A DNA stretch of 64,000 bases, taken from Pseudomonas sp. SJZ074. GTDB lineage: Bacteria > Pseudomonadota > Gammaproteobacteria > Pseudomonadales > Pseudomonadaceae. The translations under genes were made by a program, and so were the position numbers. Positions 36,229 to 46,428 of this stretch are shown here, piece by piece. The notes under the pieces were generated by a model. The model did not search any database, was not told the DNA's origin, and saw nothing but the letters and a program-made list of their open reading frames with translations. The first letter of the stretch is position 1, and each line of letters begins with the position of its first letter. The DNA is taken from the NCBI RefSeq assembly GCF_007828215.1, contig NZ_VIUE01000005.1, positions 248,001-312,000 of the forward strand, written 5' to 3'.

Positions 36229-37428
36229 TCACCCGCGCCGCTGAATGAACGCCCGAATCCGCTCCGCCGCTTCCACACATTCCGCCAGCGGTGCGACCAG
36301 GGCCATGCGTACGCGCCCGGCGCCAGGGTTGACGCCATCCACTTCTCGGGACAGGTAGGAACCCGGCACCACGGTCACGTGTTCCTGTTCGAACAGGTCC
36401 CGGCAGAAGGCTGCGTCGTCGCCCGCCACGTTCGGCCACAGGTAGAAGCTGCCGTCGGGGCGTTGAACGTCCAGCACCGGGCTGAGGATGTCCAGCACGG
36501 CGTCGAACTTCTCTCGGTACAGCGTCCGGTTGGCCCGTACATGTTCCTCGTCGTTCCATGCGGCGATGCTCGCCAGTTGGGTCTGCACCGGCATCGCGCA
36601 GCCGTGGTAAGTGCGGTACAGCAGGAAACCTTTGAGGATGTCCGCGTCGCCGGCCACGAAACCGGAGCGCAGGCCTGGCAGGTTGGAGCGCTTGGACAGG
36701 CTGTGGAACACCACGCAGCGCTTGAAATCCTGGCGGCCGAGTTCGACGCAAGCGCTGAGCAGGCCCGGGGGCGGGGTCTGTTCGTCGAAGTACAGTTCGC
36801 TGTAGCACTCGTCGGCGGCGATCACGAAATCGTACTCGTCGGCCAGGGCGATGAGTTTCTTCAGCACGTCCACCGGAATCAATGCGCCGGTCGGGTTGCC
36901 AGGGGAGCACAGGAACAGGATCTGACAGCGTTTCCAGATGTCCGGTGAAACGGCGTCGAAGTCCGGGTTGAAGCCGTTTTCGTCCAGGCACGGCAGGTAG
37001 TGCGGCTTGGCCCCGGCCAGGAACGCGGCGCCTTCGTAGATCTGGTAGAACGGATTCGGGCTGACTACCAAGGCATCGTCGCCACGGTTGACCACGGTCT
37101 GGGTGAAGGCGAACAGCGCTTCACGGGTGCCGTTGACCGGTAGCACATGGCGCGCCGGGTCGAGCCAGCCGTTCGGTACATTGAAACGACGTTCGCACCA
37201 GCCAGTAATGGCTTCGCGCAAGGTTGGAATGCCCAGGGTGGTTGGATAAACGGCCATCTGATCCAGGTTGGCGGCCAGAGCCTCGGCGACGAAGCTGGGT
37301 GAGCGGTGCTTGGGTTCGCCGATGGACAACGCAATCGGCAGCTTGTCCGGGTTGGGCGTGACGCTGCCCAGCAGGGCGCGAAGCTTTTCGAACGGGTAGG
37401 GCTGCAACTGGTTCAGGGCGTTGTTCAT
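36229..37428 (-). CDS. dapC: Succinyldiaminopimelate transaminase
   Basis: PLP aminotransferase (class I/II) forming N-succinyl-LL-diaminopimelate. The 399-residue protein shows PLP-region motifs CSPGNPTGALIP and VIAADECYSELYF, and the Lys motif FHSLSKRSNLPGLRSGF. GAGG five bases upstream supports ATG 37428. DapC and dapD/dapE in the same window complete the succinylase branch except for dapA, dapB, dapF and lysA. Confidence 0.94.
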   Translation of the reverse strand: MNNALNQLQPYPFEKLRALLGSVTPNPDKLPIALSIGEPKHRSPSFVAEALAANLDQMAVYPTTLGIPTLREAITGWCERRFNVPNGWLDPARHVLPVNGTREALFAFTQTVVNRGDDALVVSPNPFYQIYEGAAFLAGAKPHYLPCLDENGFNPDFDAVSPDIWKRCQILFLCSPGNPTGALIPVDVLKKLIALADEYDFVIAADECYSELYFDEQTPPPGLLSACVELGRQDFKRCVVFHSLSKRSNLPGLRSGFVAGDADILKGFLLYRTYHGCAMPVQTQLASIAAWNDEEHVRANRTLYREKFDAVLDILSPVLDVQRPDGSFYLWPNVAGDDAAFCRDLFEQEHVTVVPGSYLSREVDGVNPGAGRVRMALVAPLAECVEAAERIRAFIQRRG

Positions 37429-37458
37429 TGGGGCCTCTTCAATATGGGGCACTGTCCT

Positions 37459-37545
37459 GTGGGAGCGGGCTTGCTCGCGAAAGCGGTGTATCAGCTATAG
37501 AGAGGTCGACTGACACTCCGCTTTCGCGAGCAAGCCCGCTCCCAC
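37459..37545. repeat. REP doublet (GTGGGAGC family)
   Basis: GTGGGAGCGGGCTTGCTCGC facing GCGAGCAAGCCCGCTCCCAC between glnD and dapC, both minus strand. Confidence 0.85.
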
Positions 37546-37563
37546 AAAAGGAAGTTTGTGGGT

Positions 37564-40266
37564 TCAGATGTTGATGCGTGTCAGGCTGGCATCGGGTTCC
37601 TGGTTGACGCTCAAATGCTGGACGATCGCGTCCTGCAGGCGACTGCACAGCAGGGGATCGGACAACGGCTGGTTATGGGCGTCGGTGATAAAGAAGACGT
37701 CTTCCACCCGCTCGCCAAGGGTAGCGATCTTGGCGTTCTGCAACGACAAGTCGAACTCCAGGAAAATATGACCGACCCGTGCCAGCAAGCCGGGGCGGTC
37801 CGGGGCGCTGAGTTCCAGCACCGTGATCTGGCGCTGGGCATCGTTGTGGATCGTCACCTGCGGGGCGAACGCGAAGTGCTTGAGCTGGCGTGGCACCCGC
37901 CGCTGGATGATGGTCGGGTAGTCCGCCGGGTTGCGCAAGGCTTCGGTGAGGCCGTCGCGAATCTGCTTGATCCGTGCAGGGTTATCGCCAATCGAATCGC
38001 CGTCGGTGTCGAGCACGATATAGGTGTCGAGGGTGAACTGGCTGCTGGACGTGATGATCCGCGCATCGTGGATGTTGAGGTTGAGCTGGTCCATCGCGGC
38101 CACGGTCACGGCGAAGAAGTCATGTTGGTCCGGCGCGTAGATGAAGATCTGCGTGCCGCCTTCGAACTCGCGCTGCGTGGTTTCCTTGATCAACACCAGC
38201 GGCCCGCCATCGGCCGGTTGCTGCAGGATCGCGTCGCTGTGCCAGGCCACGTCGCCAGCGGTGTGGCGCAGGAAATAATCGTCGCCCAGTTGCGACCAGA
38301 GCTGCTCGACGTCGTCCGGGTCGGTGCCACCGCGCACCAGGATATCCAGGGCAGCGCTTTGGGTGCGACGGATCTGCTCTTCGCGGTCCACCGGGTTTTC
38401 CAGGCCCCGGCGCAAGGCCCGCTTGGTCTCGGTGTAAAGCTGGCGCAACAGGCTGGCCCGCCAGGAGTTCCACAAGGTCGGATTGGTGGCGTTGATGTCG
38501 GCCACCGTCAGCACATAGAGGTAATCCAGGCGCGTTTCATCGCCGACGATCTGGGCGAAATCGTGGATCACCTGCGGGTCGGACAGGTCCTTGCGCTGGG
38601 CGGTGGTCGACATCACCAGGTGGTTCTGCACCAGCCAGACGATCAGCCGGCTGTCCCACAGGGGCAATTGATGGCGCTGACAGAACGCCTCGGCATCCAC
38701 CGCGCCGATTTCGGAGTGGTCACCGTGGCGGCCCTTGCCAATGTCGTGGTACAGCCCAGCCATGTAGATCAGCTCGGGCTTGGGCAGCTTGCCCATGAGC
38801 TTGCTGGCCAGCGGGAATTTCTCCGACACCTGGGTGTACTGCAACTTACGCAGGTGCTTGATCAGGTTCAGGGTATGGGCATCGACCGTATAGATGTGGA
38901 ACAGGTCATGCTGCATCTGCCCGACGATAAAGCCGAACTCCGGCAGGTAGCGCCCGAGGATCCCGTAACGGTTCATGCGTCGCAGGTTGCGGTGCACGCC
39001 GATCTTGCACTTGAACAGCTCGATGAACAGGCTGGTGTTGCGGATGTCGTGGCGGAAGTCTTCATCGATCAGGTGACGGTTTTCCCGCAGCAGGCGAATG
39101 GTATCGGCGCGTACACCCTTGATTTCCGGCTGCTGGGCCATCAGCACGAAGATTTCGAGCATGGCGAAGGGGGTGCGACGGAACACGTTGGCGTTGCGTG
39201 CTTCGATGTACCCGTCATGCAACTGGAACCGGGAGTTGATCGGCTGCGGTGGCGCACTGTCTTCCGGAGCGAGGATGACTTCCTCGAAATGCTGGATGAT
39301 CAGTTCGCTGAGCTGGGCGATGCTCATCACCACCCGGTAATACTGCTGCATGAAGTTTTCGATGGCCTGCTTGGCATCCTGGCCCTCGAAGCCCAGCAGG
39401 CTCGCGATGGAGCGCTGGTGATCGAACAGCAAGCGGTCTTCAGAGCGCCCGGCGAGCATGTGCAATGCGTAGCGGACCTTCCACAAGAATTCCTGTGATG
39501 AAGCCAGCAAGGCGTTCTCGCTTTCCACCAGGAAACCCTCGCCGGCCAGGTTACGCAGGTTCAGCGTGCCGTACTGGCGGCGGGCGACCCAGAGGATCGT
39601 CTGGATGTCCCGCAGCCCCCCGGGCGAGCCCTTGACGTTGGGTTCCAGGTTGTACTCGGTGTCGTTGTATTTGTGATGGCGGGCCTTCTGCTCGGCGCGC
39701 TTGGCCAGGAAGAAATCCTTGCTCGGCCACATGTGCGCCGTGCTGGTCACCTCGAGCATGCGCTGGCGCAGCTGCTCGGGGCCGGCAATGGTGCGACTTT
39801 CCATCAGGTTGGTCACCACCGTCAGGTCGGCGCGGGCCTCATCGGCGCATTCCTGCACCGAGCGCACGCTCTGGCCAACCTCCAGGCCGATATCCCACAG
39901 CAGCGTCAGGAAACGTTCGATGGAGTCGCGAAAGATCTCATGATCGGCGCTGTCGAGCAGGATCAGCAGGTCGATATCGGAGTAAGGGTGCAATTCGCCA
40001 CGCCCGTAGCCTCCCACTGCCACCAGGGCGATGTCGGCATCCAGGCTCCAGTCGAACTGCTCCCAGGCCTTCTGCAGGATATTGTCGACGAACCAGGCGC
40101 GGTCCTCGATCAGCCGGCGGATATCCCGGCCATTGCGAAAGCGCTGGTCGAGTACTTCGTGGGCCTGGCGGATCGCCTTCTTGAAGGCCGGGATGGGGCT
40201 TGCCTTCAGGGCCAGTTCAGCCTGGAACTGGCCACGGTCGAAGAGTTCGGGATCCACCTGCGGCAT
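37564..40266 (-). CDS. glnD: [Protein-PII] uridylyltransferase GlnD
   Basis: Bifunctional sensor that uridylylates PII when glutamine is low and deuridylylates it when high. The 900-residue layout is an N-terminal nucleotidyltransferase ([19 protein letters not shown], Asp97/Asp99), an HD domain ([17 protein letters not shown]), and two C-terminal ACT domains that bind glutamine ([20 protein letters not shown] in the last). Length is normal. It lies between map and dapC on the minus strand, with 47 bases after map containing a short TCTA repeat. Confidence 0.97.
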   Translation of the reverse strand: MPQVDPELFDRGQFQAELALKASPIPAFKKAIRQAHEVLDQRFRNGRDIRRLIEDRAWFVDNILQKAWEQFDWSLDADIALVAVGGYGRGELHPYSDIDLLILLDSADHEIFRDSIERFLTLLWDIGLEVGQSVRSVQECADEARADLTVVTNLMESRTIAGPEQLRQRMLEVTSTAHMWPSKDFFLAKRAEQKARHHKYNDTEYNLEPNVKGSPGGLRDIQTILWVARRQYGTLNLRNLAGEGFLVESENALLASSQEFLWKVRYALHMLAGRSEDRLLFDHQRSIASLLGFEGQDAKQAIENFMQQYYRVVMSIAQLSELIIQHFEEVILAPEDSAPPQPINSRFQLHDGYIEARNANVFRRTPFAMLEIFVLMAQQPEIKGVRADTIRLLRENRHLIDEDFRHDIRNTSLFIELFKCKIGVHRNLRRMNRYGILGRYLPEFGFIVGQMQHDLFHIYTVDAHTLNLIKHLRKLQYTQVSEKFPLASKLMGKLPKPELIYMAGLYHDIGKGRHGDHSEIGAVDAEAFCQRHQLPLWDSRLIVWLVQNHLVMSTTAQRKDLSDPQVIHDFAQIVGDETRLDYLYVLTVADINATNPTLWNSWRASLLRQLYTETKRALRRGLENPVDREEQIRRTQSAALDILVRGGTDPDDVEQLWSQLGDDYFLRHTAGDVAWHSDAILQQPADGGPLVLIKETTQREFEGGTQIFIYAPDQHDFFAVTVAAMDQLNLNIHDARIITSSSQFTLDTYIVLDTDGDSIGDNPARIKQIRDGLTEALRNPADYPTIIQRRVPRQLKHFAFAPQVTIHNDAQRQITVLELSAPDRPGLLARVGHIFLEFDLSLQNAKIATLGERVEDVFFITDAHNQPLSDPLLCSRLQDAIVQHLSVNQEPDASLTRINI

Positions 40267-40313
40267 CGAATGGCTTTCCTTTCTATCTATCTATAGCGGT
40301 ACGCTGGTTTCGC

Positions 40314-41096
40314 TCAGGCGGAAACGCGAGGGATGGTGTCGTCGCTGCGCAGGGTGAAGATCTCGTATCCGGTCTCGGTCACCAGCAGGGTGTGTTCCCA
40401 TTGGGCCGACAGCTTGCGGTCCTTGGTGATGGCGGTCCAACCGTCGCCCAGGACCTTGGTGTCGGCGCGACCCTGGTTGATCATCGGCTCGATGGTGAAG
40501 GTCATGCCCGCCTGGAGTTCCATGCCGGTGCCGGCACGACCGTAGTGCAGGATCTGCGGCTCTTCGTGGAAGACCTTGCCAATGCCGTGGCCGCAGAACT
40601 CACGCACCACCGAAAAACCGTTCTTCTGCGCATGCTTCTGGATCACTTCACCGATGTCCCCCAGGCGGCAACCCGGCTTCACCAGTTCAATGGCCATGTA
40701 CATGCATTCCTGGGTGACTTTCGACAGGCGCTGGGCCCACTCCGGCACGTTGCCGACATGGAACATGCGGCTGGTGTCGCCGTGATAGCCGTCCTTGATC
40801 ACGGTGACGTCGATGTTCAGCGTGTCGCCATCCTTCAACGGTTTCTCGTTGGGAATGCCGTGGCAGACCACGTGGTTGATCGAAGTGCAGATCGACTTCG
40901 GGAAGCCCTTGTAGTTGAGCGGCGCCGGAATGGCTTTCTGCTCGTTGACGATGTAGTCGTGGCAGATGCGGTCCAGCTCTTCGGTGGTCACGCCCGGCTT
41001 GACGTAATCGGCGATCATTTCCAGGACTTCGGCGGCAAGCTTGCCGGCGACGCGCATTTTTGCGATGTCCTCGGGGGTCTTGAGGGTGACGGTCAT
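40314..41096 (-). CDS. map: Methionine aminopeptidase, type I
   Basis: Removes the N-terminal Met from nascent proteins. The 260-residue protein has the five metal ligands in context: NIDVTVIKDGYHGDTSRMF (Asp), GHGIGKVFHEEPQILH (His), MTFTIEPMI (Glu), and a C-terminal HTLLVTETG. CHGIPN gives the substrate His. It is divergent from rpsB, a common neighbour pair. GlnD follows on the same strand. Confidence 0.97.
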   Translation of the reverse strand: MTVTLKTPEDIAKMRVAGKLAAEVLEMIADYVKPGVTTEELDRICHDYIVNEQKAIPAPLNYKGFPKSICTSINHVVCHGIPNEKPLKDGDTLNIDVTVIKDGYHGDTSRMFHVGNVPEWAQRLSKVTQECMYMAIELVKPGCRLGDIGEVIQKHAQKNGFSVVREFCGHGIGKVFHEEPQILHYGRAGTGMELQAGMTFTIEPMINQGRADTKVLGDGWTAITKDRKLSAQWEHTLLVTETGYEIFTLRSDDTIPRVSA

Positions 41097-41221
41097 ACAG
41101 GCTCTCTCTGCGCCCGGCGGCGCTGTTCGAAACGAAATGGGCGGCGGATGATGACCAGCACGGCCCTGAAAACGCGATTCTAACAGACGAACCGTACAAA
41201 GAGCTCCCCAGCCCGAACTCA

Positions 41222-41350
41222 GTGGCGAGGGGATTTATCCCCGCGGGGGCGCGCAGCAGCCCCGAATCAGGCAGCATGGTGTATCAAGTCGATTGAATCG
41301 CCTGGTATGGGGCCGCTGCGCGCCCCCGCGGGGATAAATCCCCTCGCCAC
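41222..41350. repeat. REP doublet (GTGGCGAGGGGAT family)
   Basis: GTGGCGAGGGGATTTATCCC at the left, GGGATAAATCCCCTCGCCAC at the right, in the 446-base map-rpsB gap. The left and right arms also share CGCGGGGGCG/CGCCCCCGCG. It lies upstream of the rpsB promoter. Confidence 0.88.
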
Positions 41351-41400
41351 AAGAGGTTTTCAGAATCCGGGTTCCGTTTTCGCCCTTGCTGTGGTATAAA

Positions 41401-41542
41401 ATGCGCCGCTTTCCGGGGATGACCCCGTGAGCTTAAATCCACACACGTGTCGACACGATGACCTGGGTGCCTTCGGTTTATATAGCCGCTGGTTGGTCAT
41501 TGGGATACGTGGAGGCCAAACCCGACTTATCAAGGAACTATC
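41401..41542 (+). promoter_or_regulatory. rpsB 5' leader with probable S2 control element
   Basis: Upstream TATAAAAT (41395-41402) is a good -10; the -35 is poor. The leader contains CCGGGGATGACCCCG, a tight hairpin, and TTGGGATACGTGGAGGCC at 41500-41517. From memory, a similar GGGATACGTGGAGGC stretch is part of the rpsB leader bound by S2 in E. coli for feedback control. The true ribosome binding site, AAGGA, is further on at 41532-41536. Confidence 0.6.
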
Positions 41543-42280
41543 ATGTCCCAAGTCAACATGCGCGATATGCTGAAGGCCGGTGTGCACTTCGGTCACCAGA
41601 CCCGTTACTGGAACCCGAAAATGGGCAAGTACATTTTCGGCGCGCGTAACAAGATCCACATCATCAACCTTGAAAAAACCCTGCCGATGTTCAACGAAGC
41701 ACTGACCTTCGTAGAGCGCCTGGCCCAGGGCAAAAACAAGATTCTGTTCGTCGGCACCAAGCGTTCCGCTGGCAAGATCGTTGCTGAAGAAGCAGCACGT
41801 TGCGGTTCGCCGTACGTCGATCACCGCTGGTTGGGCGGCATGCTGACCAACTTCAAGACCATCCGCGCTTCCATCAAGCGTCTGCGTGATCTTGAAGTCC
41901 AGTCCGAAGACGGCACTTTCGCCAAGCTGACCAAGAAAGAAGCGCTGATGCGCACTCGCGATCTTGAGAAGCTGGACCGCTCCCTGGGCGGTATCAAGGA
42001 CATGGGCGGTCTGCCTGACGCGCTGTTCGTGATCGACGTTGACCACGAGCGCATCGCGATCACCGAAGCCAACAAGCTGGGTATCCCGGTCATCGGCGTT
42101 GTCGATACCAACAGCAGCCCGGAAGGCGTTGACTACATCATCCCAGGCAACGATGACGCCATCCGCGCCATCCAGCTGTACATGGGTTCGATGGCTGACG
42201 CTGTTATCCGTGGTCGCAACAACGTTCAAGGCGGTACCGAAGTCTTCGCTGAAGAAGCTCCGGCAGCAGCCGCTGAGTAA
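41543..42280 (+). CDS. rpsB: 30S ribosomal protein S2
   Basis: Ribosomal protein on the 30S platform, bound with the help of bS1. The 245-residue protein begins [20 protein letters not shown], has the [20 protein letters not shown] stretch and the second signature [20 protein letters not shown], and ends in the normal Ala/Glu-rich tail. AAGGA precedes ATG 41543 by six bases. First gene of the rpsB-tsf block. Confidence 0.99.
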   Translation: MSQVNMRDMLKAGVHFGHQTRYWNPKMGKYIFGARNKIHIINLEKTLPMFNEALTFVERLAQGKNKILFVGTKRSAGKIVAEEAARCGSPYVDHRWLGGMLTNFKTIRASIKRLRDLEVQSEDGTFAKLTKKEALMRTRDLEKLDRSLGGIKDMGGLPDALFVIDVDHERIAITEANKLGIPVIGVVDTNSSPEGVDYIIPGNDDAIRAIQLYMGSMADAVIRGRNNVQGGTEVFAEEAPAAAAE

Positions 42281-42307
42281 TTGACGCCCCTGGCGTTGAC
42301 TCAGTAA

Positions 42308-42336
42308 GCAAAAAGGGGGCTTGGCCCCCTTTTTGC
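42308..42336 (+). terminator. Terminator/attenuator between rpsB and tsf
   Basis: GCAAAAAGGGGGC / GCCCCCTTTTTGC: a near-perfect stem with four-base loop ending in T5. It lies 28 bases after rpsB, within an otherwise co-directional essential block, so it may only partly stop transcription. Confidence 0.85.
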
Positions 42337-42475
42337 CACCTCGAAAACCATTTGTCGCCAGCGCAGCTACCTGTTTGTCATCTGTCGCGGTCTATAAACA
42401 ACGGTTTTCCAGGAAGAATTGATCGCCCGTTCGATCGGGTGGAATGGTTGAAAACCTATCCAAGAGGATTTTGAA

Positions 42476-43342
42476 ATGGCAGAGATTACTGCAGCGTTGG
42501 TCAAAGAACTGCGCGAGCGTACCGGCGAAGGCATGATGGACTGCAAGAAAGCCTTGACCAAGGCTGGCGGCGACATCGAGAAAGCCATTGATGACATGCG
42601 TGCTTCGGGCGCCATCAAGGCTGCCAAGAAGGCTGGCAACGTTGCCGCTGAAGGCGCCATCGCCGTCAAGGACAACGGTAAGGCCGCCGTTCTGCTGGAA
42701 GTCAACTCCCAGACCGACTTCCTGGCTCTGCAGGATGACTTCAAGGCATTCGTCGCTGCCAGCGTCGAGAAAGCCTTTGCTGAGAAAATGACCGATGCCG
42801 CTCCGCTGATCGAAGCTCAGGAACAAGCGCGCCTGGTGTTGGTTGGCAAGACCGGCGAGAACGTCAATATCCGTCGTCTGGTTCGCGTTGAAGGTGACGT
42901 GGTCGGTACTTACCTGCACGGCAACAAGATCGGCGTTGCGGTTGTCCTGAAGGGCGGCGACACCGAGCTGGCGAAAGACATCGCCATGCACGTAGCAGCG
43001 ACCAACCCTGAGTTCCTGCTGCCTTCGGACGTTTCGGCTGAAGCGATCGAGCGCGAAAAAGCCGTTTTCCTGCAACTGAACGAAGAGAAGCTCAAGGGCA
43101 AGCCTGCCGACATCGCCGAGAAGATGGTGGCCGGTCGTATCTCCAAGTTCCTGGCTGAAGCCAGCCTGGTCGAGCAGGCGTTCGTCAAGAATCCTGAAGT
43201 CAAGGTCGGTGACCTGGCGAAGAAAGCCGGTGCTGAAATCGTCTCCTTCACCTACTTCAAAGTAGGCGAGGGCATCGAGAAGCCGGTCGACAACTTCGCC
43301 GAAGAAGTTGCCGCCCAGTTAGCTGCTGCCAACAAGCAATAA
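42476..43342 (+). CDS. tsf: Elongation factor Ts
   Basis: Nucleotide exchange factor for EF-Tu. The 288-residue protein has the N-terminal UBA-like domain (LVKELRERTGEGMMDCKKAL) and the signature KTGENVNIRRLVRVEGDVVG, with TDFLALQDDFKAF in the first core domain. AGAGGA lies just upstream of ATG 42476. Gene order with rpsB, pyrH and frr is standard. Confidence 0.99.
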   Translation: MAEITAALVKELRERTGEGMMDCKKALTKAGGDIEKAIDDMRASGAIKAAKKAGNVAAEGAIAVKDNGKAAVLLEVNSQTDFLALQDDFKAFVAASVEKAFAEKMTDAAPLIEAQEQARLVLVGKTGENVNIRRLVRVEGDVVGTYLHGNKIGVAVVLKGGDTELAKDIAMHVAATNPEFLLPSDVSAEAIEREKAVFLQLNEEKLKGKPADIAEKMVAGRISKFLAEASLVEQAFVKNPEVKVGDLAKKAGAEIVSFTYFKVGEGIEKPVDNFAEEVAAQLAAANKQ

Positions 43343-43367
43343 GACAGGTTTTACAACTGTCGCCCAG

Positions 43368-43402
43368 AAGAGGCTGCCCGCTCACGCGCGCAGCCTCTTT
43401 TC
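43368..43402 (+). terminator. Terminator after tsf
   Basis: AAGAGGCTGC / GCAGCCTCTT with a loop of about twelve bases and a TTTT run, about 25 bases after the tsf stop. Confidence 0.8.
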
Positions 43403-43555
43403 GGATGAGGATGCCGATTTTTATTGGTTTCCTGTCGGAACTGACTTACAAAGCCGTGTTCCGATGGCGCTGTGTCAGCGTCACGCTAGAGTGAGTGCAG
43501 GCTGCAAAATAGTCTGCCCAGAATTTTCGTAAATACGCCGCAGGAGAGATTCGCA

Positions 43556-44299
43556 ATGGCTCAGCAGGGCAGTGGTTATCAGGCTCGCTATAAACGCATT
43601 CTACTCAAGCTTAGCGGCGAGGCCCTGATGGGCTCGGAAGAGTTCGGGATCGATCCGAAAGTGCTGGACCGCATGGCCCTCGAAGTAGGTCAACTGGTCG
43701 GGATCGGCGTTCAGGTCGGCCTGGTTATCGGCGGCGGCAACCTGTTCCGTGGTGCAGCGCTGAGCGCGGCCGGCATGGATCGGGTCACGGGCGACCATAT
43801 GGGCATGCTGGCCACTGTGATGAACGCCCTGGCTATGCGCGACGCCTTGGAGCGTGCCAATATCTCGGCCATCGTGATGTCGGCCATTTCCATGGTTGGC
43901 GTGACCGATCACTACGATCGCCGCAAAGCCATGCGCCACCTCAACTCCAAGGAAGTGGTGATTTTTGCCGCTGGTACCGGTAATCCGTTCTTCACCACGG
44001 ATTCGGCGGCTTGCCTGCGAGCGATCGAAATCGATGCCGATGTCGTGCTCAAGGCAACCAAGGTCGATGGTGTCTACACCGCCGACCCGTTCAAGGACCC
44101 GCATGCCGAGAAGTTCGATCATCTGACCTACGATGAAGTGCTGGATCGCAAGCTGGGTGTCATGGACCTGACGGCTATCTGTCTGTGCCGCGACCACAAG
44201 ATGCCGTTGCGTGTCTTCAACATGAACAAGCCCGGTGCCCTGCTGAATATCGTGCACGGTGGCGCCGAAGGAACCCTGATCGAGGAAGTTCAACAATGA
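43556..44299 (+). CDS. pyrH: Uridylate kinase
   Basis: Phosphorylates UMP to UDP; essential for pyrimidine supply and allosterically controlled by GTP and UTP. The 247-residue amino-acid-kinase-fold protein has [34 protein letters not shown] and [24 protein letters not shown] precedes ATG 43556. Its stop overlaps the frr start (ATGA). Confidence 0.98.
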   Translation: MAQQGSGYQARYKRILLKLSGEALMGSEEFGIDPKVLDRMALEVGQLVGIGVQVGLVIGGGNLFRGAALSAAGMDRVTGDHMGMLATVMNALAMRDALERANISAIVMSAISMVGVTDHYDRRKAMRHLNSKEVVIFAAGTGNPFFTTDSAACLRAIEIDADVVLKATKVDGVYTADPFKDPHAEKFDHLTYDEVLDRKLGVMDLTAICLCRDHKMPLRVFNMNKPGALLNIVHGGAEGTLIEEVQQ

Positions 44300-44853
44300 T
44301 CAATGAAATCAAGAAAGACGCCCAAGCGCGTATGCAGAAATCCCTGGAGTCCCTGAGTCACGCATTTGGCCAGATTCGTACCGGCAAGGCTCACCCGGAC
44401 ATCCTGGGCAGCGTGATGGTCCCTTATTATGGCGCCGACACCCCTATCACCAGCGTCGCTAATATTACCGTAAAGGATTCGCGGACCCTGCAGGTCGTGG
44501 CCTTTGAGCGCAACATGCTCGCGGCGGTCGACAAGGCGATCCAGAGCGCCGGCTTGAATCTCAACCCGACCAACCTGGGCGAGTTGCTGCTCATCTCCAT
44601 GCCTGCCCTGACCGAGGAAACCCGCAAGGGCTTCACCAAGCAGGCGCGCAGCGCTGCCGAAGATGCGCGCGTCGCCGTGCGCAATATTCGACGCGATGCC
44701 CTGGGCGAACTGAAGAAGTTGGCCAAGGACAAGGAGATCAGCGAAGACGAAGAACGTCGCGCGGCGGCCGATATCCAGAAACTGACCGACAAGGCAGAGG
44801 CTGATATCGATGCGGCCACCAAGCAGAAAGAAGCGGATCTGATGGCCGTATAA
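44296..44853 (+). CDS. frr: Ribosome recycling factor
   Basis: Splits post-termination ribosomes together with EF-G. The 185-residue protein starts [20 protein letters not shown] and shows the [20 protein letters not shown] and [20 protein letters not shown] regions. The start at 44296 is set by the four-base ATGA overlap with pyrH; reading from 44185 runs back into pyrH and is rejected. Confidence 0.98.
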   Translation: MINEIKKDAQARMQKSLESLSHAFGQIRTGKAHPDILGSVMVPYYGADTPITSVANITVKDSRTLQVVAFERNMLAAVDKAIQSAGLNLNPTNLGELLLISMPALTEETRKGFTKQARSAAEDARVAVRNIRRDALGELKKLAKDKEISEDEERRAAADIQKLTDKAEADIDAATKQKEADLMAV

Positions 44854-44866
44854 GGGTCTCGTTTTC

Positions 44867-45622
44867 ATGGATAAGACCAAGCAGGCCGCGTCGTTCGCGG
44901 TGCCGCGCCACGTAGCGATCATCATGGACGGCAACAACCGCTGGGCCAAGAAACGCTTCATGCCCGGTGTCGCCGGGCACAAGGCGGGGGTCGATGCGGT
45001 TCGCGCGGTCATCGAGGTGTGCGCCGAGGCTGGCGTCGAGGTGCTGACCCTGTTCGCGTTTTCCAGCGAAAACTGGCAGCGCCCGGCCGACGAGGTCAGT
45101 GCCTTGATGGAGTTGTTCCTCAAAGCCTTGCGTCGTGAGGCCAAGCGCCTCAACGAGAACAGCATCAGCCTGCGCATCATCGGTGATCGCGCGCGCTTCC
45201 ATCCAGAGTTGCAGGCTGCGATGCGCGACGCCGAGGCCGCGACGGCCGGCGCCGATCGGTTTGTCCTGCAGATCGCCGCCAACTACGGCGGTCAGTGGGA
45301 CATTGCCCAGGCAGCCCAGCGGCTGGCGCGGGAAGTCCAGGCCGGGCACTTGCGGCCGGAAGACATCACGCCTGAACTGCTGCAGACCTGTCTGGCCACG
45401 GGCGACTTGCCCTTGCCGGACCTGTGCATCCGCACCGGTGGCGAACATCGCATCAGTAATTTCCTCCTTTGGCAGCTGGCTTACGCCGAGCTGTACTTCT
45501 CCGACCTGTTCTGGCCGGACTTCAAACACGAAGCCATGCGCGTTGCGCTGGCTGATTTCGCTTCCCGTCAGCGTCGTTTCGGTAAAACGAGCGAGCAGAT
45601 CGAAGCTGGAGCCCGGGTTTAA
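44867..45622 (+). CDS. uppS: Undecaprenyl diphosphate synthase
   Basis: Cis-prenyltransferase making C55-PP, the lipid carrier for peptidoglycan and O-antigen. The 251-residue protein has HVAIIMDGNNRWAKKRFMPG with catalytic Asp21 and the C-terminal signature DLCIRTGGEHRISNFLLWQL. The stop overlaps the cdsA ATG by one base (TAATG). Thirteen bases separate it from frr. Confidence 0.97.
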   Translation: MDKTKQAASFAVPRHVAIIMDGNNRWAKKRFMPGVAGHKAGVDAVRAVIEVCAEAGVEVLTLFAFSSENWQRPADEVSALMELFLKALRREAKRLNENSISLRIIGDRARFHPELQAAMRDAEAATAGADRFVLQIAANYGGQWDIAQAAQRLAREVQAGHLRPEDITPELLQTCLATGDLPLPDLCIRTGGEHRISNFLLWQLAYAELYFSDLFWPDFKHEAMRVALADFASRQRRFGKTSEQIEAGARV

Positions 45623-46428
45623 TGCTCAAACAACGAATCATCACTGCACTGATCCTGTTACCCATCGCCCTGTGTGGCTTCTTCCTGCTTGATGGTGCCG
45701 GCTTCGCCCTGTTCATCGGGCTGGTCGTGACACTGGGGGCGTGGGAGTGGGCGCGGCTGGCCGGCTTTGCCGCGCAGTCGGCCCGTGTGACCTACGCTGC
45801 CGTCGTGGCGGCGATGCTCTTTGTCATGTACGTGGTGCCCGGTATTGCGCCCTGGGTGCTGGGTGCTTCGGTGCTTTGGTGGACAGCGGCAACCTTCCTG
45901 GTGTTGACCTACCCGCAAACGACCCATCATTGGGCCAACGCCGCGACCAAACTGATGATCGGCCTGTTGATCCTGCTGCCGGCCTGGCAGGGGCTCATCT
46001 GGATCAAGCAAGGTGCGCTGGGCAACTGGCAGATCATGGCGGTGATGGTGCTGGTCTGGGGGGCTGACGTCGGCGCCTACTTCTCCGGTAAGGCATTCGG
46101 CAAGCGCAAGCTCGCGCCCAAAGTCAGTCCCGGGAAGAGTTGGGAAGGGGTCTACGGTGGCCTGGCCTTGAGCCTGGTGATTACGACGATCGTTGGCGTC
46201 ATGCGGGAATGGACGGCCGGCCAGTTGCTGATCGGTCTGTTTGGCGCCGCCCTGATTGTCTTCGTTTCGGTAGTCGGGGACCTGACCGAAAGCATGTTCA
46301 AGCGCCAGTCCGGGATAAAGGATAGTAGCAATCTGCTGCCTGGCCACGGCGGTGTGCTGGATCGTATCGACAGTCTGACCGCAGCGGTCCCGATCTTCGC
46401 TGTGCTGCTGTGGATGGCGGCGTCGTGA
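45622..46428 (+). CDS. cdsA: Phosphatidate cytidylyltransferase
   Basis: Makes CDP-diacylglycerol from phosphatidate and CTP. The 268-residue polytopic membrane protein has about eight membrane segments and the C-terminal signature [20 protein letters not shown] then [15 protein letters not shown]. Coupled to uppS (one base) and to dxr (GTGA overlap). Confidence 0.96.
   Translation: MLKQRIITALILLPIALCGFFLLDGAGFALFIGLVVTLGAWEWARLAGFAAQSARVTYAAVVAAMLFVMYVVPGIAPWVLGASVLWWTAATFLVLTYPQTTHHWANAATKLMIGLLILLPAWQGLIWIKQGALGNWQIMAVMVLVWGADVGAYFSGKAFGKRKLAPKVSPGKSWEGVYGGLALSLVITTIVGVMREWTAGQLLIGLFGAALIVFVSVVGDLTESMFKRQSGIKDSSNLLPGHGGVLDRIDSLTAAVPIFAVLLWMAAS

Noticed and set aside
37558..39498. A 646-codon open frame on the plus strand inside glnD
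   Set aside because: Shadow of glnD in a high-GC genome; no domain and the opposite strand is intact.
44185..44295. Upstream start for frr inside pyrH
   Set aside because: Known N-terminus MINEIKKDA and the ATGA overlap fix the start at 44296.
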